From contig NZ_CP007212.1 of NCBI RefSeq assembly GCF_001411805.1, forward strand, positions 744,001-808,000: 64,000 bases of DNA. Reading direction: 5' to 3'. Below, piece by piece: positions 35,426 through 43,986 of this stretch. Under the pieces are notes generated by a model, which worked only from the letters and a program-made list of their open reading frames with translations, searched no databases and had not been told where the DNA came from. The translations under genes and the position numbers were made by a program. Source of the DNA: Burkholderia plantarii. GTDB taxonomy: Bacteria; Pseudomonadota; Gammaproteobacteria; Burkholderiales; Burkholderiaceae. Within the stretch, counting starts at the first letter, position 1. The number at the start of each line of letters is the position of its first letter.

Positions 35426-35929
35426 TTACAAGCCGCCGCCGTCCCTGCGCGTACCAGTGCCGGTGGCCGCCGGTGGCGAACCGGCCTTGAGCGCCTCGGC
35501 CGAGGCCTTGTCGCGCTGCGCGCCACGCCAGATCTGATAAGCCTCCCAGACGGCGAAGCCGACCGAGCCCCACTTGATCGCCGGCCCCGCGCTTTTCGCC
35601 ACCAGCGTGCGGACCGGCTTCGCGAGCACAGCCGAGGCGAGCGAGCTGAGCAGCGGATACTGGCCTACCAGCGAGCCGAGGCTGGCGTTGAGCCCCCTCG
35701 CCGATTTGCCGAGCGCGCCGCGGCCCGAGAAGCCCGGCATCAGCAGCTTCAGCCAGCGGAAGTGCGTGACGGCCTGGCGCAATTCGCCGCCGGCCTGGGC
35801 GAGTTCGAGGCGCTCGACGTCCGAGCGCAGGATCAGCAGTTCCTTGCGCAACGCACGATACTGCGTGGGATTGAGCCGCCGCCGCGAACGCGGCGGGCGG
35901 AACGGATCATCCGGTGCGGATTGGTTCAT
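35426..35929 (-). CDS. DUF3318-type protein of unknown function
   Basis: 167 residues. Basic, Arg-rich N terminus (RPPRSRRRLNP), then LRKELLILRSDVERLELAQ, a helix that could be membrane-facing, and a weakly hydrophobic middle (LLSSLASAVLAKPVRTLV). Resembles small DUF3318 proteins seen beside membrane-stress genes in Burkholderia. Together with the two following minus-strand genes it forms a group of small envelope proteins. Function unknown. Confidence 0.6.
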   Translation of the reverse strand: MNQSAPDDPFRPPRSRRRLNPTQYRALRKELLILRSDVERLELAQAGGELRQAVTHFRWLKLLMPGFSGRGALGKSARGLNASLGSLVGQYPLLSSLASAVLAKPVRTLVAKSAGPAIKWGSVGFAVWEAYQIWRGAQRDKASAEALKAGSPPAATGTGTRRDGGGL

Positions 35930-35950
35930 GGCGCGTGGGCGTGAAGTGGG

Positions 35951-36337
35951 TCAGGGCTTGCCGCGAAACAGCTCGCGGTCCTTTTCGAGCTCGTGCAGGG
36001 TCGCCTCGAACACGCTCGGCGCTTCGCGCAGGCCCATGCGGGCCTTGAGTCCGCAACCGATCGAGCCGATCGCGTAGACCGCCGTGATGACGGCGAGCGA
36101 CTGCCAGCGATAGGTGTCCCAGAAGGCGATCGCGACCAGCACGGTCAGGCTGATCAGCGCCATCGTCGCGAGCATCATCGCGGCGAGACCGAGGAACAGC
36201 ACTCCGATCAGGCGTTCCTTTTCCTCGGCGAGTTCGATCCCGACCAGCTCCAGCCGGGTTTGCAGGAGCGCGAATACGGAACCGAGCAGGCGGCGCAACG
36301 GGCCGTGTGCGGGATGGGGCGGCGTATCTGTCGTCAT
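35951..36337 (-). CDS. YqjE/phage-holin-family membrane protein
   Basis: 128 residues with two to three membrane segments (near residues 45-62, 67-85), preceded by LQTRLELVGIELAEEKERLI, an amphipathic helix typical of the phage_holin_3_6/YqjE group. C-terminal VFEATLHELEKDRELFRGK. Partner of the downstream DUF883 gene (ElaB/YqjD type), as in E. coli yqjD-yqjE. Role unknown; may link the inner membrane to stress or ribosome binding. Confidence 0.75.
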   Translation of the reverse strand: MTTDTPPHPAHGPLRRLLGSVFALLQTRLELVGIELAEEKERLIGVLFLGLAAMMLATMALISLTVLVAIAFWDTYRWQSLAVITAVYAIGSIGCGLKARMGLREAPSVFEATLHELEKDRELFRGKP

Positions 36338-36448
36338 GGATGGGAGCGCTGGGCGCGTGCAGGAGCTGGCCGGGCCAGCCGACGCCAGAAGCGCCGGCCG
36401 GCCCGGCAGCGGGACGCGGCGCCGCTCGCGGGCGCCGCCGCGGGAAGC

Positions 36449-36751
36449 TTACTTGCGGTTGATCAGCAGGCCGATCAGCACGCCGACGCCAGCTGCGACG
36501 CCGATCGAGGTCCACGGATGCTCATGAACATAGTCGTCCGTTGCACGCACCGCCTTCTTGCCCTTTTCCACGACCACGACCTGGACGTCGGCGGCCTTGT
36601 CCTTGGCCTGCTTGAGGCGCGACAGCGCCTTTTCGCGCAGCTCCGAGGCGCGGTCGCCCGTGGTGGCCGCCGCTTGTTTCAGCAGGTCTTCCGCATCCGC
36701 GAGAACGGTTTTGATATCCGACATCAGTTTCTCCTTGTTGACTTCTGACAT
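36449..36751 (-). CDS. DUF883 family membrane-anchored protein (ElaB/YqjD type)
   Basis: 100 residues from the ATG at 36751 behind AAAGGGAG. Acidic/basic amphipathic helix (residues 5-65, LMSDIKTVLADAEDLLKQ) followed by a C-terminal anchor WTSIGVAAGVGVLIGLLINRK. YqjD/ElaB proteins associate with ribosomes and the inner membrane in stationary phase. Its promoter region is shared with, and divergent from, the peroxiredoxin gene. Confidence 0.85.
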   Translation of the reverse strand: MSEVNKEKLMSDIKTVLADAEDLLKQAAATTGDRASELREKALSRLKQAKDKAADVQVVVVEKGKKAVRATDDYVHEHPWTSIGVAAGVGVLIGLLINRK

Positions 36752-37078
36752 TGCAACTCCCTTTGTGCAGAGGTACCGCATAGACAACATCCTAGCGAAA
36801 CCCGTGCCTGCTGGCGAGCCGTGAGCCCAAACCTTGCGCAGGCTCGTCACGCGGTGTTTCGGGCCATGGTAAACGACTGGCCATGGCATGAGGGAGTGAA
36901 TCGCGAACCAAAAAGTTTCCCCAATCTTTCAAACGCGTCGGCAAAAATAACAAATACTCATGAATATCTGACGGAATAATCGTTGCCGCGACAGCCGGTT
37001 GACGTAAGCTAGAAGGCTCGGCTGCGTGCGTGCCGCGCGCGGCGTCCGTCATCGATCCATCACCGCAGGAGGAGCAAC
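36752..37078. other. Divergent promoter region, DUF883 gene / peroxiredoxin gene
   Basis: About 330 bases without a gene. The 36890-37020 part is AT-richer, including AAATACTCATGAATATCTG, and a TTGACG box near 37000 lies about 80 bases before the peroxiredoxin start. Peroxiredoxin control by OxyR is common, but I cannot identify a convincing OxyR site. Confidence 0.4.
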
Positions 37079-37720
37079 ATGAGTCTACGTCTTGGCGACA
37101 CCGCGCCCGATTTCGAGCAGGATTCGAGTCTCGGCCGCATCAAGTTCCACGAGTGGCTCGGCGATAGCTGGGGTGTGCTGTTCTCGCACCCCGCCGACTA
37201 TACGCCCGTCTGCACGACCGAGCTGGGCTTGACCGCCAAGCTCAAGGATGAGTTCGAGAAGCGCCACGTCAAGGCGATCGCGCTGTCCGTCGACAACGTC
37301 GAATCGCACAAAGGCTGGATCAACGACATCAACGAAACCCAGGCGACGAGCGTGAATTTCCCGATCCTTGCCGACGGTGACCGCAAGGTGGCGGAACTCT
37401 ACGACATGATCCATCCGAACGCGAACGAAACGCTGACGGTGCGTTCGCTGTTCGTGATCGATCCGAAGAAGAAGGTACGCCTGACCATCACCTATCCGGC
37501 CAGCACCGGTCGCAACTTCGACGAAGTGCTGCGCGTGATCGATTCGCTGCAGTTGACCGACAACTACAAGGTCGCGACGCCGGGCAACTGGAAGGACGGC
37601 GACGACGTGGTGATCGTGCCGTCGCTGAAGGACGAGGACGAACTGAAGCAACGCTTCCCGAAGGGCTACAAGGCGCTGCGTCCGTACCTGCGTCTCACGC
37701 CGCAACCGAACAAGAAGTGA
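37079..37720 (+). CDS. 1-Cys peroxiredoxin (Prx6/LsfA type)
   Basis: 213 residues, GGAGGAGCAAC ribosome site. The peroxidatic Cys45 sits in PADYTPVCTTE and is the only cysteine in the protein, so this is a 1-Cys enzyme that must be recycled by an outside thiol. The C-terminal dimerisation extension (after about residue 165) is of Prx6 type. Relatives in Pseudomonas (LsfA) protect against peroxide and affect virulence. Terminated by a strong hairpin at 37764-37795. Confidence 0.95.
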   Translation: MSLRLGDTAPDFEQDSSLGRIKFHEWLGDSWGVLFSHPADYTPVCTTELGLTAKLKDEFEKRHVKAIALSVDNVESHKGWINDINETQATSVNFPILADGDRKVAELYDMIHPNANETLTVRSLFVIDPKKKVRLTITYPASTGRNFDEVLRVIDSLQLTDNYKVATPGNWKDGDDVVIVPSLKDEDELKQRFPKGYKALRPYLRLTPQPNKK

Positions 37721-37763
37721 TGTGGCGCGCGGCTCGAGCCGCGCCGCCGGCAGCACGAACAGG

Positions 37764-37795
37764 AACGGGCATCGCCGGCCGCGATGCCCGTTTTT
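37764..37795 (+). terminator. Intrinsic terminator of the peroxiredoxin gene
   Basis: AACGGGCATCGC-CGGCC-GCGATGCCCGTT, a 12-bp perfect stem with 5-base loop, followed by TTTTT. Also blocks readthrough from the convergent gcdH gene. Confidence 0.9.
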
Positions 37796-37868
37796 CATGG
37801 TGGCCGCCGTCGTGATGCCCGCTTTCGTGATACCGGCCGGCGGCGAGGCCCGGCCTCGCGCCCCGGGA

Positions 37869-39056
37869 TCAGGAGAACGCCTGGATGCCCGTCTGCGCGC
37901 GGCCGAGAATCAGGGCGTGGATGTCGTGGGTGCCCTCGTAGGTGTTGACGACCTCGAGGTTGATCAGATGGCGCGCCACCCCGAACTCGTCCGAGATGCC
38001 GTTGCCGCCCAGCATGTCGCGCGCGAGCCGCGCCACGTCGAGCGCCTTGCCGCACGAGTTGCGCTTCATGATCGAGGTGATCTCGACGGCGGCCGTGCCT
38101 TCGTCCTTCATGCGGCCGAGCCGCAGCACGCCCTGCAGGCCGAGCGTGATCTCGGTCTGCATGTCGGCGAGCTTCTTCTGGATCAGCTGGTTGGCGGCGA
38201 GCGGGCGGCCGAACTGCTTGCGGTCGAGCACGTACTGGCGCGCCGTGTGCCAGCACGATTCGGCCGCGCCGAGCGCGCCCCACGAAATGCCGTAGCGCGC
38301 CGAGTCGAGGCAGGTGAACGGGCCGCGCAGCCCCTTCACGTCGGGCAGGCGGTTTTCCTCGGGCACGAACACCTCGTCGAGCACGATCTCACCGGTGATC
38401 GAGGCGCGCAGTCCGACCTTGCCGTGGATCGCCGGCGCCGACAGTCCCTTCCAGCCCTTCTCGAGAATGAAGCCGCGGATCGCGTCCTCGCCGTTTTCCT
38501 CGAGCTTGGCCCAGACGATGAACACGTCGGCGATCGGCGAATTGGTGATCCACATCTTCGCGCCCGACAGCGAGTAGCCGCCCGGCACCGGCTTCGCGCG
38601 CGTGGTCATGCCGCCCGGGTCGGAGCCGTGGTTCGGCTCGGTCAGCCCGAAGCAGCCGATCCATTCGCCGGTGGCGAGCTTCGGCAGGTATTTCTGCTTC
38701 TGCGCCTCGGAGCCGAACGCGTTGATCGGCACCATCACCAGCGACGACTGCACCGACATCATCGAGCGATAGCCCGAATCGATGCGCTCGACCTCGCGCG
38801 CGATCAGCCCGTAGCTGACGTAGTTGAGGCCCGGCCCGCCGTACTGCTCGGGAATCGTCGGGCCGAGCAGCCCGATCTCGCCCATCTCGCGGAAGATCGT
38901 CGCGTCGGTCTTCTCGTGGCGGAACGCCTCGATCACGCGCGGCGCGAGCTTGCCCTGCGCGTAGGCATGGGCCGCGTCGCGGATCATCCGTTCGTCGTCG
39001 GAGAGCTGCCGGTCGAGCAGCAGCGGGTCGTCCCATTGGAAAGCGGTGGTACTCAT
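37869..39056 (-). CDS. gcdH: Glutaryl-CoA dehydrogenase
   Basis: 395 residues from ATG 39056 behind AAGGAG. Acyl-CoA dehydrogenase fold; FAD contacts [15 protein letters not shown] and MWITNSP. Catalytic Glu374 is in [20 protein letters not shown], the variant typical of GCDH, which both oxidises and decarboxylates glutaryl-CoA to crotonyl-CoA. Part of lysine, tryptophan and aromatic catabolism. Divergent from the IclR gene, which likely regulates it. Confidence 0.95.
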   Translation of the reverse strand: MSTTAFQWDDPLLLDRQLSDDERMIRDAAHAYAQGKLAPRVIEAFRHEKTDATIFREMGEIGLLGPTIPEQYGGPGLNYVSYGLIAREVERIDSGYRSMMSVQSSLVMVPINAFGSEAQKQKYLPKLATGEWIGCFGLTEPNHGSDPGGMTTRAKPVPGGYSLSGAKMWITNSPIADVFIVWAKLEENGEDAIRGFILEKGWKGLSAPAIHGKVGLRASITGEIVLDEVFVPEENRLPDVKGLRGPFTCLDSARYGISWGALGAAESCWHTARQYVLDRKQFGRPLAANQLIQKKLADMQTEITLGLQGVLRLGRMKDEGTAAVEITSIMKRNSCGKALDVARLARDMLGGNGISDEFGVARHLINLEVVNTYEGTHDIHALILGRAQTGIQAFS

Positions 39057-39081
39057 CGTGTCGGCTCCTTGCTTGACTGGA

Positions 39082-39098
39082 GTTCCGCAGTGCGGAAC
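39082..39098. promoter_or_regulatory. Perfect inverted repeat in the gcdH/iclR divergent region
   Basis: GTTCCGC-AGT-GCGGAAC, 7-bp arms. Resembles the palindromes bound by IclR-family proteins and lies within 66 bases of both start codons. A good candidate operator for the IclR protein. Confidence 0.6.
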
Positions 39099-39122
39099 AA
39101 TGTTTTGCAATTTTGAGATTCA

Positions 39123-39923
39123 GTGTACACCGTGTCGAATTCCGCCCGCATTGATGAACCTCTCGACGAGCGCAAGTTCGTGACGGCGCTCGCGCGCGGG
39201 CTCGAACTGTTGCGCGCGTTCCGGCCCGGCGAGACGCTGCTCGGCAATCGCGACCTGGTCGAGCGTACCGGACTGCCGAAGGCCACCGTGAACCGCCTCG
39301 CCTACACGCTGACCGCGCTCGGCTATCTGCGCTTCGACGCGGCGCTCGGCAAGTACGCGCTCGACGCGGGCGTGCTCTCGCTCGGCTACGCGCTGCTGTC
39401 GGGCTCGGGCACCCTCGATCTCGCGCGCCCGCACATGCAGGCGCTCGCGCGCGAGATCGGCGCGGCCGTTTCGCTCGGCTGCCGCGAGGGCCTCGACATG
39501 ATCTACCTGGAGACGATCCGCAGCGAGACCGCGCTGACGCTCGGGCTCGCGCCCGGCTCCCGGCTGTCGATGCTGACCAGCTCGATGGGGCGCGCCTACC
39601 TGGCGGTGCAGCCGCCCGAGGCGCGCGCGGCGCTGATCGCCCGGCTGAAGCAGGCGGCCGGGCCGGCGCGCGCGACGAACGCGCGCGTCGCCGCGGCCGA
39701 ACGCGCGCTCGCCGATTTCGCGGCCGACGGTTGCTGCTATTCGTTTCGCGACTGGCATGAGGATGTCAACGCGGTGGCGGTGCCGTTTCGCGAGCCGCGC
39801 GAGCGGCGCTGGCTGATCCTCAGCTGCAGCGGGCCGGCGTCGTCGATGGGGGAGGCGCTGTTTCGCAAGCGCATCGGGCCGCAATTGCGCGCGCTCGCGC
39901 GGCGGCTCGGCGAGCTCGCGTAG
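39123..39923 (+). CDS. IclR-family transcriptional regulator
   Basis: 266 residues from GTG 39123; a GTG nine bases on is equally possible. N-terminal winged helix-turn-helix with LVERTGLPKATVNRLAYTLTALGYL near residue 47, then the IclR effector domain (residues 95-262: HMQALAREIGAAVSLGCREGLDMIYLET; CSGPAS). Divergent from gcdH across the operator-like palindrome; likely represses or activates glutarate/lysine catabolism genes and itself. Confidence 0.9.
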   Translation: MYTVSNSARIDEPLDERKFVTALARGLELLRAFRPGETLLGNRDLVERTGLPKATVNRLAYTLTALGYLRFDAALGKYALDAGVLSLGYALLSGSGTLDLARPHMQALAREIGAAVSLGCREGLDMIYLETIRSETALTLGLAPGSRLSMLTSSMGRAYLAVQPPEARAALIARLKQAAGPARATNARVAAAERALADFAADGCCYSFRDWHEDVNAVAVPFREPRERRWLILSCSGPASSMGEALFRKRIGPQLRALARRLGELA

Positions 39924-40013
39924 CACGCGCAGCGCGTGCGGCCGTGGGCATGGCATGCATGCCGATCCGGGAGATTTGCCGCGCGAGCCGACCCGGTCGC
40001 GCGGCGCACGGCG

Positions 40014-40820
40014 TCAGACGTGCGCGGGCTGGGCGAACGCCGGCCCCTGCATGAGCCGCACGTCGTACTGGCGCAGCAGCATGAACTGCGCCTCGTCGAT
40101 CACGTGATCGAAGATGATCGGAATCCGCACGCGCTGCGCATAGCCGACCAGCGCCTTGACCATGCCGTCGCGCAAGGCGATCGCCGCGTCCATCTTGATG
40201 TAGTCCGGGCGCGCCATGTCCGATTCGACGGCGAGGATCCGGCCCGGATCGGGCAGCTTGTCGGCCACCTTGAAGCCGTGGTGCTGGTAGCTCCTGGTCA
40301 GGTAGCCGAGGAACGTCTTGTGGGCGACGGCGGCGGCCGGCAGCTCGATCACGATGCGCTCGGGGCTCAGCCCGAAGTTGCGCAGCACCGTCGAGAAATG
40401 CTTGCCGTGGTCGTACTTGACGCTCTTGAGCAGCCGCTCGTGGACGCGCAGGAACAGCAGCCCGTGGCGCTGCGGCCCGAAGAAGTTGATCGCGTGCAGC
40501 GCGCGAGAGAGACGGTCGACGGCCACCAGCGTCGGGTCGTCACTGATCGCGTCGAACGGATCGAACGGCGCGCCGCTCGCGCGCAGCACGGCCTGGAAAC
40601 CGAGTTCGTCGCCGTAGCGTTCGATCGCGTCGGCGAACGACGACGACTGCGGCGCACCAGGCATCGTCACGTCGTAGATCGGCTCGTAGGCGCTTTCGAG
40701 CGTCAGCCCCGGCAGGCTGGCGATCGCGGTTTCGCTTCCCGGGGCCAGCGCCAGATGTTCGCGCAGGTAGGGCAGCTGGCTGGCCCGGTCGACCAGTTCG
40801 GGAATGGTGGGCGGGATCAT
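40014..40820 (-). CDS. Degenerate EAL-domain protein
   Basis: 268 residues, no signal peptide. The fold of c-di-GMP phosphodiesterases is recognisable (residues 40-265: ESAYEPIYD, HFSTVLRNFGLSPERIVIELP, PDYIKMDAAI, MQGPAFAQP), but the catalytic EAL is QAV (FQAVLRASG) and the DDFG metal motif is DKLPDPGR; only the Lys of the KMD segment and QGPAFAQP remain. Probably not an active phosphodiesterase; more likely a c-di-GMP or protein-binding sensor, as seen for other degenerate EAL proteins. Its own gene is monocistronic on the minus strand. Confidence 0.78.
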   Translation of the reverse strand: MIPPTIPELVDRASQLPYLREHLALAPGSETAIASLPGLTLESAYEPIYDVTMPGAPQSSSFADAIERYGDELGFQAVLRASGAPFDPFDAISDDPTLVAVDRLSRALHAINFFGPQRHGLLFLRVHERLLKSVKYDHGKHFSTVLRNFGLSPERIVIELPAAAVAHKTFLGYLTRSYQHHGFKVADKLPDPGRILAVESDMARPDYIKMDAAIALRDGMVKALVGYAQRVRIPIIFDHVIDEAQFMLLRQYDVRLMQGPAFAQPAHV

Positions 40821-41191
40821 GGACTCGTCGGGTGGGCAAACGGCCGCGACGCGGCGCGATTACCTCAAGGATAGTAGCAGTGCCGGCTTCGTGCGGCTCG
40901 GCGTTTTGGTCATATGGATATCGTCCGCGCGTGCTCAGGGTATACATCGATTCCTCAATTCGTAATTAATTTTACGATTCGAAATTCCAAAACCGAGGCC
41001 CGCCGACCGGTTCCAAGTCGGCCCCGAACGTCCGCGCGGCCGATGGCGGCCGCGCCATCCCGGAGACCCGCGATGCCCCCGATTTCTTCCCGCCAGTCGG
41101 CGTTTCATGACGCCTGGCTTGGTCGCCGCGACGGCCGATCCCGTTGCCATCGCCGCCAACGCGCCTGTCTCGCGCAGGCCGGGAGCGCGCG
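40821..41191. other. Divergent intergenic region with an AT-rich pocket
   Basis: About 370 bases without a gene, between the EAL-like gene (minus) and the MFS gene (plus). The 40905-40995 stretch is markedly AT-rich and carries a perfect dyad (next entry). It probably holds promoters for one or both genes. Confidence 0.5.
40960..40977. promoter_or_regulatory. 18-bp perfect dyad TCGTAA-N6-TTACGA
   Basis: TCGTAA at 40960-40965 and TTACGA at 40972-40977 are exact reverse complements around TTAATT, which is itself palindromic. AT-rich in a GC-rich region. Looks like a regulator site (MarR, TetR or GntR style) controlling the MFS gene. Confidence 0.5.
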
Positions 41192-42547
41192 ATGAGCGCG
41201 CCGCAGGCGGGACCGCGCACGCTCGAGGTCGAGCGCGTGATCGACGAGACGCGGAGGCCGGGCTTCCAGGCGGCGCTGTTCGCGCTGTGCGGCGCCTGCC
41301 TCGTGATCGACGGCTTCGACGCGCAGGCGATGGGCTACGTCGCGCCGAGCGTGATCGCCGAATGGGGTATCGCCAGGGCCGCGCTCGGGCCGGTGTTCAG
41401 CGCGAGCCTGTTCGGCATGCTGATCGGCGCGCTCGGGCTGTCGGTGCTGGCTGACCGGATCGGCCGCCGCCCGGTGCTGATCGGCGCGACGCTGTTCTTC
41501 GCGCTGGCGATGCTCGCCACGCCGCTGGCGTCTTCGATCACGTCACTGATCGCGCTGCGCTTCGTGACCGGGCTCGGCCTCGGCTGCATCATGCCGAACG
41601 CGATGGCGCTGGTCGGCGAGTTCAGCCCGGCCGCGCATCGCGTCAAGCGCATGATGTTCGTGTCGTGCGGCTTCACGCTGGGCGCGGCACTCGGCGGGTT
41701 TGTCAGCGCCGCGCTGATCCCGGCGCTCGGCTGGCGCGCCGTGTTTCTGGCGGGCGGCGCGGTGCCGCTCGTGCTGGCGCTGGCGATGCTCGCCTGGCTG
41801 CCGGAATCGCTGCAGTTCCTGGTGCTGAAGGGGCGCGTCGCCCGCGCCCGCGCCTGGCTCGCGGCGTTCGCGCCGGCGCTGGCGATCGACGCGCGGACGC
41901 GGCTCGTGGTGCGCGAGCCGGCCACCGGCGCGGCGCCCGTCGCCGAGCTGTTCCGCGCGGGCCGGCTGCCCGTCACGCTGCTGCTGTGGGCGATCAGCTT
42001 CCTGAACCTGATCGATCTGTATTTCCTGTCGAACTGGCTGCCCACCGTGATGCGCGACGCCGGCCATTCGTCACGGACGGCCGTGATCGTCGGCACCGCG
42101 CTGCAGACGGGCGGCGTGGTCGGCACGCTGTTGCTGGGCGGGTTCATCGAGCGCCATGGTTTCGTGCGCGTGCTGTTCGCCTGCTTCGTCTGCGCCGCCG
42201 TGTCGGTGGCGGCGATCGGCGCGGTGGCCGGCTCGTTGCCGTGGCTGCTGGTGGTGGTGTTCGCGGGCGGCTTCTGCGTGGTGGGCGGGCAACCGGCCGT
42301 CAACGCGCTGGCCGGCCAGTACTATCCGACCGCGCTGCGCTCGACCGGGATCGGCTGGAGCCTCGGCGTGGGCCGCGTCGGCTCGGTGCTCGGGCCGCTG
42401 GTGGGCGGCCAGCTGATCGCGCTGGACTGGTCGAACGGCGCGCTGTTCCGGGCCGCCGCGCTGCCGGTGCTGGCCTCGGCGCTGTTCGTGCTGGGCCTCG
42501 GCGTGGCCACGCGGCCGGCCGACGGCGAGGCGCGCCGCGCGGCGTGA
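41192..42547 (+). CDS. MFS transporter, aromatic acid:H+ symporter (AAHS) family
   Basis: 451 residues, GGGAG upstream of the ATG. Twelve membrane segments. LVIDGFDAQAMGYVAPSVIAEW near residue 36 is the AAHS signature (DGxD), with the A-like loop LADRIGRRPV near residue 90 and the central R-rich cytoplasmic loop. Family members import 4-hydroxybenzoate, protocatechuate or similar. No aromatic degradation gene is adjacent, so the substrate is undecided. Confidence 0.88.
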   Translation: MSAPQAGPRTLEVERVIDETRRPGFQAALFALCGACLVIDGFDAQAMGYVAPSVIAEWGIARAALGPVFSASLFGMLIGALGLSVLADRIGRRPVLIGATLFFALAMLATPLASSITSLIALRFVTGLGLGCIMPNAMALVGEFSPAAHRVKRMMFVSCGFTLGAALGGFVSAALIPALGWRAVFLAGGAVPLVLALAMLAWLPESLQFLVLKGRVARARAWLAAFAPALAIDARTRLVVREPATGAAPVAELFRAGRLPVTLLLWAISFLNLIDLYFLSNWLPTVMRDAGHSSRTAVIVGTALQTGGVVGTLLLGGFIERHGFVRVLFACFVCAAVSVAAIGAVAGSLPWLLVVVFAGGFCVVGGQPAVNALAGQYYPTALRSTGIGWSLGVGRVGSVLGPLVGGQLIALDWSNGALFRAAALPVLASALFVLGLGVATRPADGEARRAA

Positions 42548-42599
42548 GAGCCGGGACTCGAGACTCGAAGTTCGACGCGGCGGGTGATCGGCGCGTGCT

Positions 42600-43778
42600 T
42601 CAGACGTCGCGCGCGGCCGCCACCGGCAGGCGCCGGCGCTCCCACCACGCGGCGATGACGAACGTGAGCGAGGCGGCCACCATCACGCCGACCAGCGCGT
42701 CGTCGCCCCAGGCGTTCATCAGCGAGCCGGCGACGGCCGGGCCGGCGAAGCTCGCGACGCTCCACGAGGCCGACACGAGCGAACTGGCGGTGACGAGCGC
42801 GGCGCCGCGAAAGCGCTCGCCGCAAGCGACGATCGACAGCGTATAGGTGCTGCCGGCCGCCGCGCCGATCACGAACAGCAGCGGCCAGCAGAGCCACGGG
42901 TTGGTGATCACGAACGGCAGCAACGGCAGCAGCAGCGTGACAACGATGCCGGCGCCCAGGTGGACGCGCGCGCGGCCGAGCTTGTCGGCGAGCCAGCCGA
43001 TCGGGAACTGCATGACGGTGTCGCCGAACAGCGTGACCGACGCGAGCAGCACCGCGATGCCGCTCGCCACGCCGCGCTCGATCGCGTAGATCGGCAGCAG
43101 CGACAACGCGAGCGTGTCGAACAGCGCGAAGAACGCGGTGCCGATGATCAGCGCCGGCATCAGCGGCAGCACGCGGCGCCACTGGTCGCGCGGCTCGTGT
43201 CGCTCACCGTGCTGGCCGGCTCTCGCGACGGGCGGCTTGCGGATTGCCGCGAGCGTCGGCAATCCGAGCAGGAACAGCGCGCCGCACAGCGCGAAGCGGA
43301 TGCCGTGCAGCCCGGCGATCTCGCTGACGAGCACCGGCCCGGCCATCTGGAACAGCGTGAAATTGGTGGCGTAGATCGCCACGACGCGGCCGCGCGTGGC
43401 GTCGTTGGCGAGTTCGTTGACCCAGGCTTCGCCGATCGTGAACAGCAGCATCAGCGCGGCGCCGCAGAGCGCGCGCAGCAGGCCCCACACGACGAGATTC
43501 GAGGTGACCTGCATCGCGGCGGTGGCCGCGGCCACCACCAGCACCGACGCGACGATCGATTCGCGCGCGCCGAAGCGCTGCGTGAGGCGCGTGACGAACG
43601 GCACGATCGCGAGGCCGCCGCCCGCCTGCGCGGCGGTCAGCATGCCGACCACGCCGGTGCCGTGGCCGGCCTCGGTCAGCGCGAGGGCCGTGAGCGGCAG
43701 GGTCGCGCCGGTACCGAGGCCGACCACCGCGACGCTCAGGATCAGGGCGAGGAAATCACGGTTGAGGATCGCTTTCAT
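42600..43778 (-). CDS. MFS transporter, YcaD-like
   Basis: 392 residues, twelve membrane segments. The opening ILNRDFLALILSVAVVGLGTGATLPLTALAL and GEAWVNELANDATRGRVVAIYATN near residue 122 match the YcaD/CmlA-like family. Substrate unknown. Same strand as the following MFS gene (43987-45156), 208 bases apart. Confidence 0.82.
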   Translation of the reverse strand: MKAILNRDFLALILSVAVVGLGTGATLPLTALALTEAGHGTGVVGMLTAAQAGGGLAIVPFVTRLTQRFGARESIVASVLVVAAATAAMQVTSNLVVWGLLRALCGAALMLLFTIGEAWVNELANDATRGRVVAIYATNFTLFQMAGPVLVSEIAGLHGIRFALCGALFLLGLPTLAAIRKPPVARAGQHGERHEPRDQWRRVLPLMPALIIGTAFFALFDTLALSLLPIYAIERGVASGIAVLLASVTLFGDTVMQFPIGWLADKLGRARVHLGAGIVVTLLLPLLPFVITNPWLCWPLLFVIGAAAGSTYTLSIVACGERFRGAALVTASSLVSASWSVASFAGPAVAGSLMNAWGDDALVGVMVAASLTFVIAAWWERRRLPVAAARDV

Positions 43779-43986
43779 CGGCCGAGATGCTACACCTGCC
43801 GTGCGATTCGGACCATGACGCAGCGCCGCGCGCGAGCGAATCGCGGCGCATCTGCGGCACGGTGACGGTCGCGCCGCGAGCGCGGGCGCCCGGTTGGACG
43901 TGCAGGATCAGGCTGGCCCGATGAGCCGGCCCGCTCGCGAGACCATAGCCGGCGAGCCGGCCCGGCCAGTTCGGGGAGGAGCCGGT

